A stretch of 64,000 bases of DNA from Fagopyrum homotropicum (lineage: Eukaryota; Streptophyta; Magnoliopsida; Caryophyllales; Polygonaceae). Of this stretch, positions 11,783 through 22,235 are shown piece by piece (position 1 is the stretch's first letter; every line of letters starts with the position of its first letter). The position numbers were made by a program, and so were the translations under genes. The stretch spans positions 103,043,994-103,107,993 of the forward strand of contig BSWB01000005.1 in the NCBI GenBank assembly GCA_033239125.1, in the 5' to 3' direction. The notes below the pieces were generated by a model. That model saw only the letters and a list, made by a program, of their open reading frames with translations. It searched no databases and was not told the origin of the DNA.

Positions 11783-12798
11783 GGGAAATTCCGGATGGTA
11801 CCCTCGTGGTTTGGGGTATTCCGGATTTTGCCCACCAGTTTTTTCAAGTTCGGATGGTACCCTCAAGTTTATGTTATTTTCCGGATTTTGCCCAAATTCA
11901 TTACACTTTTTTAAATCCATTAAAAAAATACAAAAAAAAATAAACTAAAATTAAAAAACAACTTAAAATAGAAATAATAATTTATTTATTTTAAAAATAC
12001 AGTAAAACAGTAACTTTTTTAAAAAAATATATATATTATATTAATTTAAAAATAAATTCGTTAGATAATTTTTATAAAATTTAAAAAAATCAGTGTTTTC
12101 TTTTATTTTAAAAATAAATAAATTGGGTTAGCATTTTTAACAACATCTAAAAAAATAAGTTTTATACTTTATTTCAAAAATAAATAAAATAAGAATTTTT
12201 TAAAAAATTTTTAAAAAATCACTGTTTTAATTTATTATTAAATTGAATAAATCAGTTTTCTTTTTTTTTTTATTTTTTAATATTACTTTATTTTCTTTCT
12301 TTTAGTTTTGGGAAATAAATAAAATAGAAAAATTATTTATTTATTTTAATAATAAATTAAAACAGTCTTTTTTTTATTATTTAAAAGAGTCCTTATTTTA
12401 TTTATTTTTTAAATAAAGTATAACACTTATATTTTTAGATTTTGTAAAAAATATGCCAATTCAATCATTTATTTTTAAAATAAATAAAACACTGATTTTT
12501 GAATTTTTTAAAATTTATCTAATTTATTTATTTTTAAATTAATATAATATATATTTTTTATTAAAGTTACTGTTTTAAATTATTTTTAAATTAAATAAAT
12601 TATTATTTCTATTTTAAGTTGTTTTTTAATTTTAGTTTATTTTCTTTTGTTTGTTTTTAATGGAATTTAAAAAAGTATAATGAATTTGGGCAAAATCCGG
12701 AAAACAACATAAACTTAAGGGTACCATCCGAACTTGAAAAAACTGGTGGGCAAAATCCGGAATACCCCAAACCACGAGGGTACCATCCGGAATTTCCC
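11783..12798. mobile_element. Fold-back Mutator-like element (1016 bp)
   Basis: Nearly the whole element is one inverted repeat centred near 12290. The outer 120 bases of each end match closely (GGGAAATTCCGGATGGTACC and its complement), and the AT-rich inner arms also correspond, for example TTAAAATAGAAATAATAATT near 11960 with its complement near 12600. A perfect 9-bp duplication, TTAATATTT, flanks it (11774-11782 and 12799-12807), the length expected for Mutator-like insertion. No coding sequence. A transcript through it could fold into a very long hairpin. Confidence 0.88.
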
Positions 12799-13019
12799 TT
12801 AATATTTCATATCAATTTAAAAAAAAAAAGTTATAAATGGAAATTACGAAGCAATTTTATCTGTGTCGTTTTGTGCGATTTATCTAAAATGAAGAAAGAT
12901 CATTACCGGCATCTCGCAAGTCCCTCAACAAAACCCTTCATTCCCGGTCTCAACCAGTTTACAAAACCCCCTCACCAACATTCACAGTTCATCAGTACAA
13001 CCCAGAAAGCAAAGCGTCT

Positions 13020-15855
13020 ATGGCGGCCTCTCTACTGGCCTTCCAAAATGGAATCCTCTCTCCAAATCCCAAGTCCCTCAAGCTCACCTTCTCAAATTCT
13101 CTCCCAATCTCCCGCTTCCCCAAACCGCCGATTGCCATCCCCTTCCCAAACTCCAGATCTCCTCGCACCTCTCTGTACTACAAATTCACCCTCCAAAACA
13201 ACGCCTCCTTTCCCGCCCGTCCCAGGGTTTCCTCCTCCGGCGATGCTCACCCGCTCTCTCCCCGTGACGACCGAGGTGCTCTCGCCCCCATGCCCAGCTT
13301 CCTAGAGTTCCTCACCTCCGAGAGGGTCAAGGTCGTTATCATGATCGCCCTCGCTTTGGTTCTTTGCAGCACCGACCGTGTTGTTATGTCTGTCGCCATT
13401 GTCCCCCTTTCTCTCTCCAATGGTTGGTCCCGCTCCTTCGCCGGCGTTGTTCAGGTCCGTTTTTTGTTTTCTCTGATTCAATTATCCATTTTTACCGGGT
13501 TTCTGGGCTAAAGCTACAGTGCTAGGTTAGACTCAGAAGTTAGGATGAAAGGAGGAATTGAATTGAGAGTTGAAGAATCATTCTGACACGTTCTCCTTCT
13601 TCTACAACTGTGCATGATTGTTCTGTTATATATTGCATGTTGCTATTTCAGGATGTTATATAGCAGCCGTGTCATGATGCTTTTCTGTTGTTTCTTTCTT
13701 TAGGAAAAAATAACTAGTTATAAAGTTTTACTTGCTCCTATTGTTTCTAAATCTACTCATAGCCACTGATGGCAGTCGTCTTTCCTTTGGGGGTACCTTA
13801 TTTCACCAATAGTTGGTGGTGCTCTGGTTGATTATTATGGTGGCAAAGCTGTCCTGGCATGGGGTGTGGCTTTATGGTCACTGACCACATTTCTTACTCC
13901 CTGGGCTGCTGAATCTTCTTTATGGGCTCTTCTTGCTGTTCGAGCTATGGTTGGTGTGGCAGAAGGTGTAGCTTTACCTTGCATGAACAGTGTCATATCA
14001 AGGTATCTATCTCTTGCTAATTTCTATTTCCCAATTATTTTTTGCAATTCTGGAACCAGTAGGTTAAATGTGTTTGATTTGCTTTTTTTTTTTTCCCTAG
14101 GTGGTTTCCTCAAGTTGAACGATCAAGAGCAGTTGGCATTGCCATGGCTGGGTTTACACTGGGAAATGCGGTTGGTCTCGTACTTTCTCCTATCCTTATG
14201 TCACAGGGTGGGATTTATGGACCATTTGTCATATTTGGCTTGTCTGGGTTCCTCTGGGTTTTGGTGTGGCTATCTGCAACTTCTAGTAGTCCAGAGAGAA
14301 GTCGACAAATTTCAAAGTTTGAGCTAAATTACATACTTAGAAAAAGGCCACAGACAACACAGTCATCTGTAGAACATAAAGCCAAGACTAAAGTGATTCC
14401 ACCTTTCAAAGCGTTGCTCTCTAAGCTTCCAACATGGGCACTTATGGTTGCAAATGCAATGCATTCCTGGGTAATCCTTCTGTCCTCTCTTATTTGTATT
14501 GTAAGACTGCTGGACAGCTACTGTTTGCTTTGGTAAGACAATTACCTCTTTCACATGTTAGTCCTGGTAATCAAGATAAAGAGGAAGGAAATTCCATATA
14601 GCAGGGTTTAGTATCACATCTCGTCTTATTGGAGTTCACTTCCATAGTATAGGGAACCAGATGTAGCTGATAGCATGCTAATCATTTTTATACATTAATG
14701 GGAGAGTACTGAACATATTTTTGTGCAGGGATTCTTTGTTATACTTTCATGGATGCCCGTATACTTCAATAGTGTAAGTCATATCCTAAATTGGCTGCTG
14801 TATTTTGTCCTCTTGTTTTTTCTATTGGATGAGGGCTTGGTCATCTAGTGAGATCTTTTGTGCAGCTGTGGTGTCGTTGGTATAATTTAAGCACGAATTG
14901 TGCTGCAGGTATACCATGTCGAGCTTAGACAAGCAGCATGGTTTAGTGCTGTTCCATGGAGCCTGATGGCTGTGATTGGATATTTTGCTGGTGCTTGGTC
15001 AGACTTCTTGATACAGAGTGGTACTGGTATCACTGCAACCCGGAAAATTATGCAGGTTCAATCCTCAACTACATTATTATCTCCAACTTTGTCGTACTGG
15101 TATCACTCTTCCTTCTGCTGAAACTTTCCCTGTCTCTGAGAGTTTTATATTTCTCTAAAACTTTCACATCATGAAATTATATGGCTTGCTGTCATCCAAA
15201 TTGCATTTAATTGTATCACTTGCTGTTTTATATTCCCTTCATGAATTGTACGGCTTGTTGTATATAATTTATGGCTGTTTAGAATGAAGTGTTTAAAGGT
15301 TTCCCTTGCATGCTAGTCAATTGGTTTTATCGGTCCCAGCATTGCCCTGATTGGCTTGACTTCAGCAAAGAATCCATCAATTGCTTCTGCCTGGCTAACT
15401 TTAGCTGTCGGGTTGAAATCTTTCAGCCATTCTGGTTTTCTTGTAAACATCCAGGTTGGTGGCATTAGATAAGTCCTGAACTGAGCTCCCAGGTCCAATA
15501 TAATTACTGATATCGTAATCTGTATGTGATATTGTCAGGAAATTGCTCCTGAGTACACAGGTGTTCTCAATGGTATATTTTTAGTCTCCTGGACTGTATG
15601 ACAAGATCAAATGATTTATATTCTACTAAACTGTTTTGGCTGATGCATGGGAATAAATGTGGTTCAGGATTGGCCACCACAGCGGGCACATTTGCTGCTA
15701 TAATGGGAACTGTTGGAGCAGGATTTTTCGTTGAACTTGTAGGATCCTTTGAAGGATTTCTGTGGTTCACGTCACTTCTTTATCTCTTTGCTGCCCTGTT
15801 CTGGGTCCTATTCTCAACAGCTGAGAGAATTAACTTAATTGAAAAGGGTAAGTGA
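13020..15855 (+). CDS. PHT4-family anion/phosphate transporter, chloroplast-targeted
   Basis: Exons: 13020-13454, 13776-14002, 14101-14470, 14729-14773, 14909-15055, 15317-15454, 15539-15572 and 15668-15855, giving about 527 residues in frame. The first 95 or so residues are Ser/Pro/Arg-rich, as in a plastid transit peptide. A major facilitator body follows with recognisable family segments: STDRVVMSVAIVPLSLSNGW, VGVAEGVALPCMN, GGIYGPFVIFGLSGFLW, AWFSAVPWSLMAVIGY and EIAPEYTGVLN. The PHT4 family moves phosphate or organic anions across plastid membranes. From memory the closest branch is PHT4;5 (anion transporter 6), but substrate is not shown by sequence. The last exon can end at 15855 (EKGK) or splice at 15847 to a short exon 15929-15933 (EKD). 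ATG 13020 begins MAASLLAFQNG. Confidence 0.88.
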
Positions 15856-16454
15856 CATTCAATCCTAGCAATTTACTTCTACAAACATGAAGACTATTCA
15901 TGCAAAACTGCAAGTGTTGGCATTGCAGATTGATGATGAACCAAAGTTTTCTCCACCTGAAACTGGAAATTCTTGGTGTATACGTATAACACCTCATCAC
16001 GGTACAAGGCTGGGTCTTTGGTTTTCAGCTAATTGTTAGTTAGATATGTAGAATGCCTGTGCTGACCGAGATCAACTGATGGGGTCTGCTACTTGTTTAA
16101 AACTTGGTTCCTTCTGTATAGCCTATTTTATCAGCCCAGGTAGTTAATGTGTGTAAAAATATGTTCTTCTACTTCCCTAGCAGGTTCCTTGTATAGCAGC
16201 TTGATTCATTTTTGGATTTTTGAATAAGTAAAGGTTAAACATGTGGGAAGTGATTTGAATGAATAAATTATTTAGATTTCAAATGGATAAACGTGAAAAG
16301 AAGTATGTTTGTCATAAAGGTTGATAGATCGTTCAATTATGGTCAAATTTTCTTATAAGCTGATTTATTATAATACATTCAGATATGTTGAATAATGTAA
16401 TGGACAATAATAAATATATTGAATAATGGGCAATCATAACGCTCTCTTTCTAAC
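15856..16454. other. 3' flank of the transporter gene
   Basis: Contains the likely 3' UTR, a possible extra splice acceptor at 15928, and AT-rich sequence up to the LINE. No other coding signal was seen. Confidence 0.5.
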
Positions 16455-16536
16455 CTAGGGGCGAAAAGCCTAGGTCGCCGCCGTTACTGTGTTTTCTTCG
16501 CACCACCGTGACTGCGTTTTTCTCGCCGACGTGCAT

Positions 16537-18555
16537 ATGGAGGAGGGTACTCCTCCGGACTCTGGTTCTAAGAACATTGCGAGTGAGGTTTGCTCTGGAC
16601 TGGGGGATGTGGTCATGAATGATCAGGCCCCGTCTCAAGCAAGCGGTCAGATAGAGGCAAACACGCTTGAGGCAAACACGAACAATAATAAAGCTGATGG
16701 TGTGGAGTCTGGTTCGAAGAATATTGTTCTTGAGAGTACTACGACTCCTGCTGCTGTCGATCTAAACCAGAAAGCGACTATGATTGGTACTATCACAAAC
16801 CCTAATACCTCGACCAGTCTCAATCAAGGGATTGTTAACCCTTCTGCTACTATTCCGCCTAAGTCCTGGTGCGAGGTTTTAGGAGGAGGAAATTGTAACC
16901 CTAATTCTTGCGACAAAGTGAACAGGGAATCACTACTTGGCAGAATCTGTGTCCCCTACCCTGCTGGTGCTGAAGGAGACCCAGTTATTGAAATTGATAA
17001 GGAAGTTTCAAAGGATTTGGAAGCCCGCTGGTTGAATTCAATTGTTTTTAAAGTGTTGGGTTTTCCGATCGCTTTTCCGGTCATGGAGAGAAGGATTCGT
17101 GAATTATGGAAGTGTGGTGGTAACATCCAACTCATAGATTTGGATAATAATTACTTCTTAGCAAGGTTCAACAATGAGAATGAGCTAATGATGATACTTA
17201 CGGGAGGCCCTTGGGTTGTTTTCGGACGCTGTCTTATTATGAAGAAATGGACTCCGGATTTTATAACGTCTAGCCCTATCTCATCTGCACCTACGTGGAT
17301 TAGAATCATGGGGTACCGGTGCAATGGTACCATGAGGCAATCATTTGGAGTATGGCTGAGAGTGTGGGGCTACCTATAACTATTGACCCGAAGACGCTGC
17401 ATTTTAACAGAGGAAGATTCATAAGGATCTGCGTGGAGATTGATTTAAGCAGGCCGCTTAAGAAGACTATTACCATCAATGGAACGAGATGTCAAATCGA
17501 ATACGAAGGTTTGGATATTATCTGCTTTAAGTGCGGACGCTATGGTCACTATGCGTCTAATTGTGAATTTGTTCAATCTTCTAAGCTTAACTCTAATGAA
17601 CAAGCTGTTCCTGCGATCGATATCAGGGATGTCTCTTCTGGGACACCTGAAAAACATGTCACGGTGCATCCTGTTCAGGCCCTGGCGTCTCCTGCTGCCG
17701 ATCTCGGATACGGACCTTGGATGTTAGTGGCAAGAAAGGGAAAATTTGAAAAAGGAAAGAAACCTGTGGAAAGGGCTACTACATATAATAATACCAATAA
17801 TAAAAATATGCAATCCCATAATAAAGGAAAGCCTACTACAGGTAAGGGAAAGAGCATTGCTCACGTCCCAACAGAAAAGACAGAGTTGGTAGGACCCAGC
17901 AGTGTGGTCCACTCCAAGTTGGGTCAACGTCCTTTGAGTACTGGAGCGTCTACTAGCAATCCTGAAGTTCTAGGTTGTCCAGAAAATTCCGTTGCTCAAA
18001 ATAACAGCATGGTCAACTCTTCTACTGCGGGCCCACTTCCTAGTGGGGTTTCTGAAAAGCTTACCAACACTGTTAACCAACCTATCTTCGGAGCACTTGG
18101 CGACAATGGTAATGAAAAGAATAACAATGAAAGGAAAAAGAAACCTAACAGCAGAATGAAGAACCTAGCAAGAAGAGCAGCATGGAAAGCAAAAAAGATG
18201 GAAGATAACCAACCCCTACCTGGTCCGCTTAAGAGACAACGCCATGAACCCTTTGAACCTTTTGCTGGCTCTTGTAGGGAGACTGCAGTGCTGGGTGACC
18301 CCAGTTGCACTCTGATGGTTACTAACGATAATAGCTCTCCTGACCTGGCTTTCGATAATTTGGGGGGTATCACGAATCCCCCCCTCCGGATCCGACCTCT
18401 GTGCGTTTTATTCCCTCTCTGTCCGTGCAGGAGACTGCGGTCTGTGCGGCTTCTCATGGGACTGCACAGGTGCTAGAGACGTTGAGAGAGGGTGATGAAG
18501 AGATGGAATGCCCTGAGGTGATAACTACTGCTACTTTCTGCCAGAAGGGTTTGTG
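16537..18555 (+). pseudogene. LINE ORF1 (DUF4283 and zinc knuckle), frameshifted
   Basis: The N-terminal part is low-complexity Ser/Asn/Thr-rich. A DUF4283-like domain spans about 16990-17380 (RWLNSIVFKVLGFPIAFPVM, GGPWVVFGRCLIMKKW). Next comes a CX2CX4HX4C knuckle, CFKCGRYGHYASNC, at about 17524-17565, and a basic tail with RRAAWKAKKM. The reading frame breaks near 17310, where loss of one base in a G run explains the shift, and again near 18380 in a C run. A start at 16489 is also open. ORF1 proteins of this type bind RNA in the retrotransposition particle. The copy is not functional as written. Confidence 0.8.
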
Positions 18556-18596
18556 AATCCTTGTTCTTTCTTCTTAAACTCTTATCATATTATTTT

Positions 18597-19778
18597 ATGA
18601 TGAATTGCCTAATGTGGAACGTATTCGGAGCCGGCAAGAGCGGGTTTCGACGTGCTATTAAGTATTTGTGTAAGACACATAAAATTGATGTGCTAGCAAT
18701 CTTTGAGCCCAGGTTGTCTAGCATTCGTGCTCAAACGGTTTGTGACCGTTTGGATTTTTCGGATTGCTTTCGGGTTGATGCGGAAGGGTTCAAAGGTGGA
18801 GTGTGGCTCTTGTGGAATAAGGATAAGGTAAAACTTTGCATTATCAACAGTAACAAGTGTTTTATCCATGCCAAAATTATTGCAGGAGATAAGGTGTTCA
18901 GGTTGATTGTCGTTTACGCTTTCCCTGATTATGTGAGGCGAAGGATCTTCTGGAAAGATATTGATGATGAGCTTTCGAGTATCAAGGATCCTGTTATCAT
19001 AGGTGGTGATTTCAACTGCATTAGATTTATTCATGAGAGGCTTGGGGGATCCGGAAAGCTCCACACCGATACGAAGACTTTTAATGATTTTGTGTTGAAG
19101 CACGGATTGATTGACTTAGGTTATACGGGTGCTGACTTCACATGGGATGATGGTAAAACGACGAAAAAGAACATTCTCAAAAGACTCGATAGAATCTTTA
19201 TGAACCTTGATGGTCGTCTTTTGTGGCCCAACGCTCATGTGAGACACCTTGCAAGGTTCTCTTCTGATCACTCTCCTCTATTGCTTTCTCTAGATCATAA
19301 CGTGTCTTGCAGGAAAGAACGACGTCCTTTTAGGTTTGAAGCTGCGTGGATGTCTCATCAGGACTTCATACCTATGGTCAAGACGTGTTGGGCAAACAAT
19401 CCCGATGTTAGTATGGCTCTTCCTAATCTTAAGAATTCTCTTATTACTTGGAATAGGGTTGTTTTTGGTAATGTGTTTCGCAGAAAGAGAGACACTTTGG
19501 AGGAGCTTGGAAAGATCCAAACCAGAATCTCTCACGGTGCCACTGATCGGCTTCTGGAAGTGGAGAGAAGATTGAAAAGGGAGTTTGAACTGATTCTTGA
19601 ACAAGAAGAGACTTTATGGTTTCAAAAGTCTCGGGAACTGTGGCTTGAGCAGGGAGATCGTAATACTAAGTTTTTTCACACTTCTACAATCATTAAACGT
19701 AATCGCAATAGGGTTACGGGCCTGCAACTCGATGATGGCAGTTGGGCTGAGGATCATTCGCTTCTTGAAAAAAAGTGA
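18597..19778 (+). pseudogene. LINE ORF2, endonuclease only
   Basis: About 393 codons from MMNCLMWNVFGAG. Endonuclease/exonuclease/phosphatase motifs are present: WNVFGAG (metal-binding Asn), FEPRLSS in place of the more usual ETR/ETK, VIIGGDFNCI, LKRLDRIF and SSDHSPLLL. The linker toward the RT (WLEQGDRNTKFFH, then NRVTGLQLDDGSW) is intact, after which the frame ends in EKK at 19778. The RT and C-terminal domains are missing. Normally the endonuclease nicks target DNA to prime reverse transcription in the nucleus; this copy could nick at best. Confidence 0.85.
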
Positions 19779-20375
19779 TAATGATGAACATTTATAAGAT
19801 ACGATGTACATTAGTAATCGCAACGTGAAGGAGAACTCGTATGATAATGATGAACATTTATTATATATCAAATAAACCAAAAAAAGTGGAAATGAGCAAT
19901 GATATATTATGTATCAGGAACAATGTATAAGAACGAGTAAACAACATTTTATGTACAACTATTCTTGTCTGATCATTTGTGCATAATTAAAGTTAATCAC
20001 GTGAACAACTTATTATTGTTTGGTCATTTGGCCATATGTGAACAACTTGCATTGTGACTGTAAGAACGAATGAACAATATACAACATTTATAGCAACGAA
20101 TTAGTAAAGACAATGCGCAAATGTGCTATACCGTAGCACGTTTGTTGGTCCATAAATAGCATATTAGCATTTATCCGTTACTGCAAAAATTTATTCACTT
20201 TAACCATTGGTTAATCTTGGAATTTGTTGTAGCAACAATAGCATGTGGAATTTGTTGCAGCAATGGATTATTTAGTAACCAAGTGTCTTCTTAAGCCTAA
20301 GCAATGGCAATATGAGCATAATTTGATAAGTACAGAGTAAACATAGTTGATGATACATTATTAGTTGTTGAGAGT
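19779..20375. other. Flank between LINE and thioesterase gene
   Basis: AT-rich. A phrase TGATAATGATGAACATTTAT occurs twice (about 19777 and 19840). The part next to 20376 probably includes the 3' UTR of the minus-strand thioesterase gene. No coding signal. Confidence 0.45.
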
Positions 20376-21011
20376 TCAGAGTCTGCTGGCATGTTTACAA
20401 AACAACTGGTGTCGCCCTTCAGCAACGATCTCTCCGTTGTCCTTTGCTATGACGACATTGACATTCACAATGTTACCCTTCTTCCCCATGACTTTTGCTG
20501 TCACCTCTAGCTCATCCTGCAATTCAACAATCAAAATCACAAACACAAATCCTAATTCAAGAAAACAAAGGGACGGCTTACATCTACTTTAGCAGCTGCC
20601 ATGTAAGAGACGGACAAGGTGACGGAGAAGCTCATAGGGAGGCCTTCAATGTAAACCAAAGACGCACCAATTTCATCCACAAAACCCACAATCGCACCGG
20701 ATGACAGATTACCATCCCTGCCCTGCAAATCCCTAATTCCTCAAACCAAAACCCTAGAAAATCCGAGAACATCCAAGAAAACCCTAGAAAAGTAGGCTTA
20801 CTATTAGTCGCGGAGGGACCTTGAGAGATGAGACGATGAGGCCCGGCTGGAGACGTCGGATACGGTGCCCACGAACGGAGAAATCTTCGTAGAAGCTCAT
20901 CTCCTTATGAGGGATGTGAGGGTTAGCCCTCACATGCTCCACTTTCATGGCCTCTTCGGGGGTTAATCCCAGAAGACTCTTCGCTCTATCCCTGCAATCA
21001 TCCATCTTCAT
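20376..21011 (-). CDS. Acyl-CoA thioesterase 13-like hotdog protein
   Basis: Three exons on the minus strand: 21011-20802, 20722-20582 and 20516-20376, all phase 0, give 163 residues. The hotdog-fold (4HBT) core reads VRGHRIRRLQPGLIVSSLKV, then DGNLSSGAIVGFVDEIGASL, SVTLSVSYMAAAKVDDELEV, and ends AEGRHQLF. The DGNLSSGAI...DEIG segment holds the active-site region of ACOT13-type enzymes, which hydrolyse acyl-CoA thioesters. Plant members are small and usually lack a clear transit peptide, as here. Length and ends suit a complete gene. The start could also be the second ATG at 21005. The physiological substrate is unknown. Confidence 0.85.
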
Positions 21012-22235
21012 CCTTCTACTTCTCACTCAACTGGTCAAAAGACTCAAAACGAGTATTCATATTCGGTATTTCTTACCCCCAACAAAAAAAAAATGGAAAT
21101 TCACAAAAGTCAAAAGAAGTATACCGTAAACAAAACAATATTATATTATTATTTTTTAAATTTTTTTCTTGCGGTGTCCTTTTAAAGTTTTTTAATCTGA
21201 GGTCGTATTCACACGGCTCAAGAATTTGTGATTACACCACGCATACGCATTGCGTAACCGTGTCAATTTCAACCCTAAAAGCGCTTACGGAATGCGTTTC
21301 CGTAAGCGTCTCTCATCCCAAAACCAACAGAAAGCGATTTCTGTGAGACTAAGACGAAGAACTCAAACGGCCAAATCGATCCAACCATCCTATTTCAGAC
21401 AAAAACGAGTAATGGATAAAGACGGTGACGGATGAAGGCCATTTCAAAAGCGGAAACACTACCCGATAGAGGTATCGTTTGATTTTTGTTCGGTTTCTGT
21501 TTCGATTTTGTTCGGTTTTCGTTTTTAATTTCGGGTTCGTAATTGAGTATGAAATTGAGGACAATAGGTTAAATTGTTGTTGAATTTGTTAGTTTTAGGT
21601 TGAATGAAGAAGATATTGTGGAAATGTTATTGTCGAAGAAGATGAACAGTGGCACACGGTTACGGGTTTCGTAACCGTGGTGCCACTGTTCATCGTCCAA
21701 TGCATTGGAATGCATTCCAACGCATTAATTTATGTTAAAATAATATAAATTTAAGTAAACTAATTAAGAAGTATTTAATTAAACTAGAATTTATAATAAT
21801 TTAGATTAATTAATTTAAATAATTTGAATTCAATTATATAAATACAATTTTAAAAAAATTAATTAATTTATCCTAATTACTTATAATTAAATTATATAAA
21901 TACAATAAAAAAATTGATTATGAATTAATTTAAATTAATAATAATTTAGATTAATTAATTTCATTGTAATTAATGTAATTATAATTTAAATTAAATTTAA
22001 TTAATTAAATTTAATTTAATTACATTTTAATTTCATACAATTACTTTAATTTAAAATAAATAAAATAAAATAAAATAAAATTTATTTATTTACTTTTTAA
22101 TCTTGTTCATATACTTTTACTTTCATTTAAAATAGTGAATAAGAAGTAAATTAAATGAAATTAATTTAATTACTTTTTAATTTCATTTAATTACTTTTAA
22201 TTTCATATAATCTCATTTATTTTCCTTTAAATTCA
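21012..22235. other. Intergenic DNA with palindromic motifs then AT-rich tract
   Basis: 21230-21310 holds imperfect palindromes such as ATACGCATTGCGTAACCGTG and CTTACGGAATGCGTTTCCGT. 21641-21694 is a strong hairpin, followed by the perfect palindrome TTGGAATGCATTCCAA. From 21720 to 22235 the sequence is almost pure A/T. No gene seen. Confidence 0.5.
21641..21694. repeat. 54-nt hairpin-forming inverted repeat
   Basis: Arms of about 24 bases begin GATGAACAGTGGCACACGG and return as CCGTGGTGCCACTGTTCATC, with one extra base in the right arm and a loop of about five bases. The two arms are otherwise complementary. Confidence 0.85.

Larger units (their letters stand above)
16455..19778 (+). mobile_element. 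LINE-type non-LTR retrotransposon, 3' truncated
   Basis: Order: short GC-richer leader from about 16455, ORF1 with DUF4283 and a CCHC knuckle, then ORF2 with an apurinic-type endonuclease. The reverse transcriptase is absent and the coding sequence stops at LLEKK, just where the link to the RT domain begins. LINE copies usually lose their 5' end, so this is the reverse of the expected decay. No long poly-A tail and no target duplication were seen. Confidence 0.85.

Noticed and set aside
17996..18457. Open minus-strand frame opposite LINE ORF1
   Set aside because: It is the shadow of a coding frame with skewed codons; no domain and no plausible promoter.
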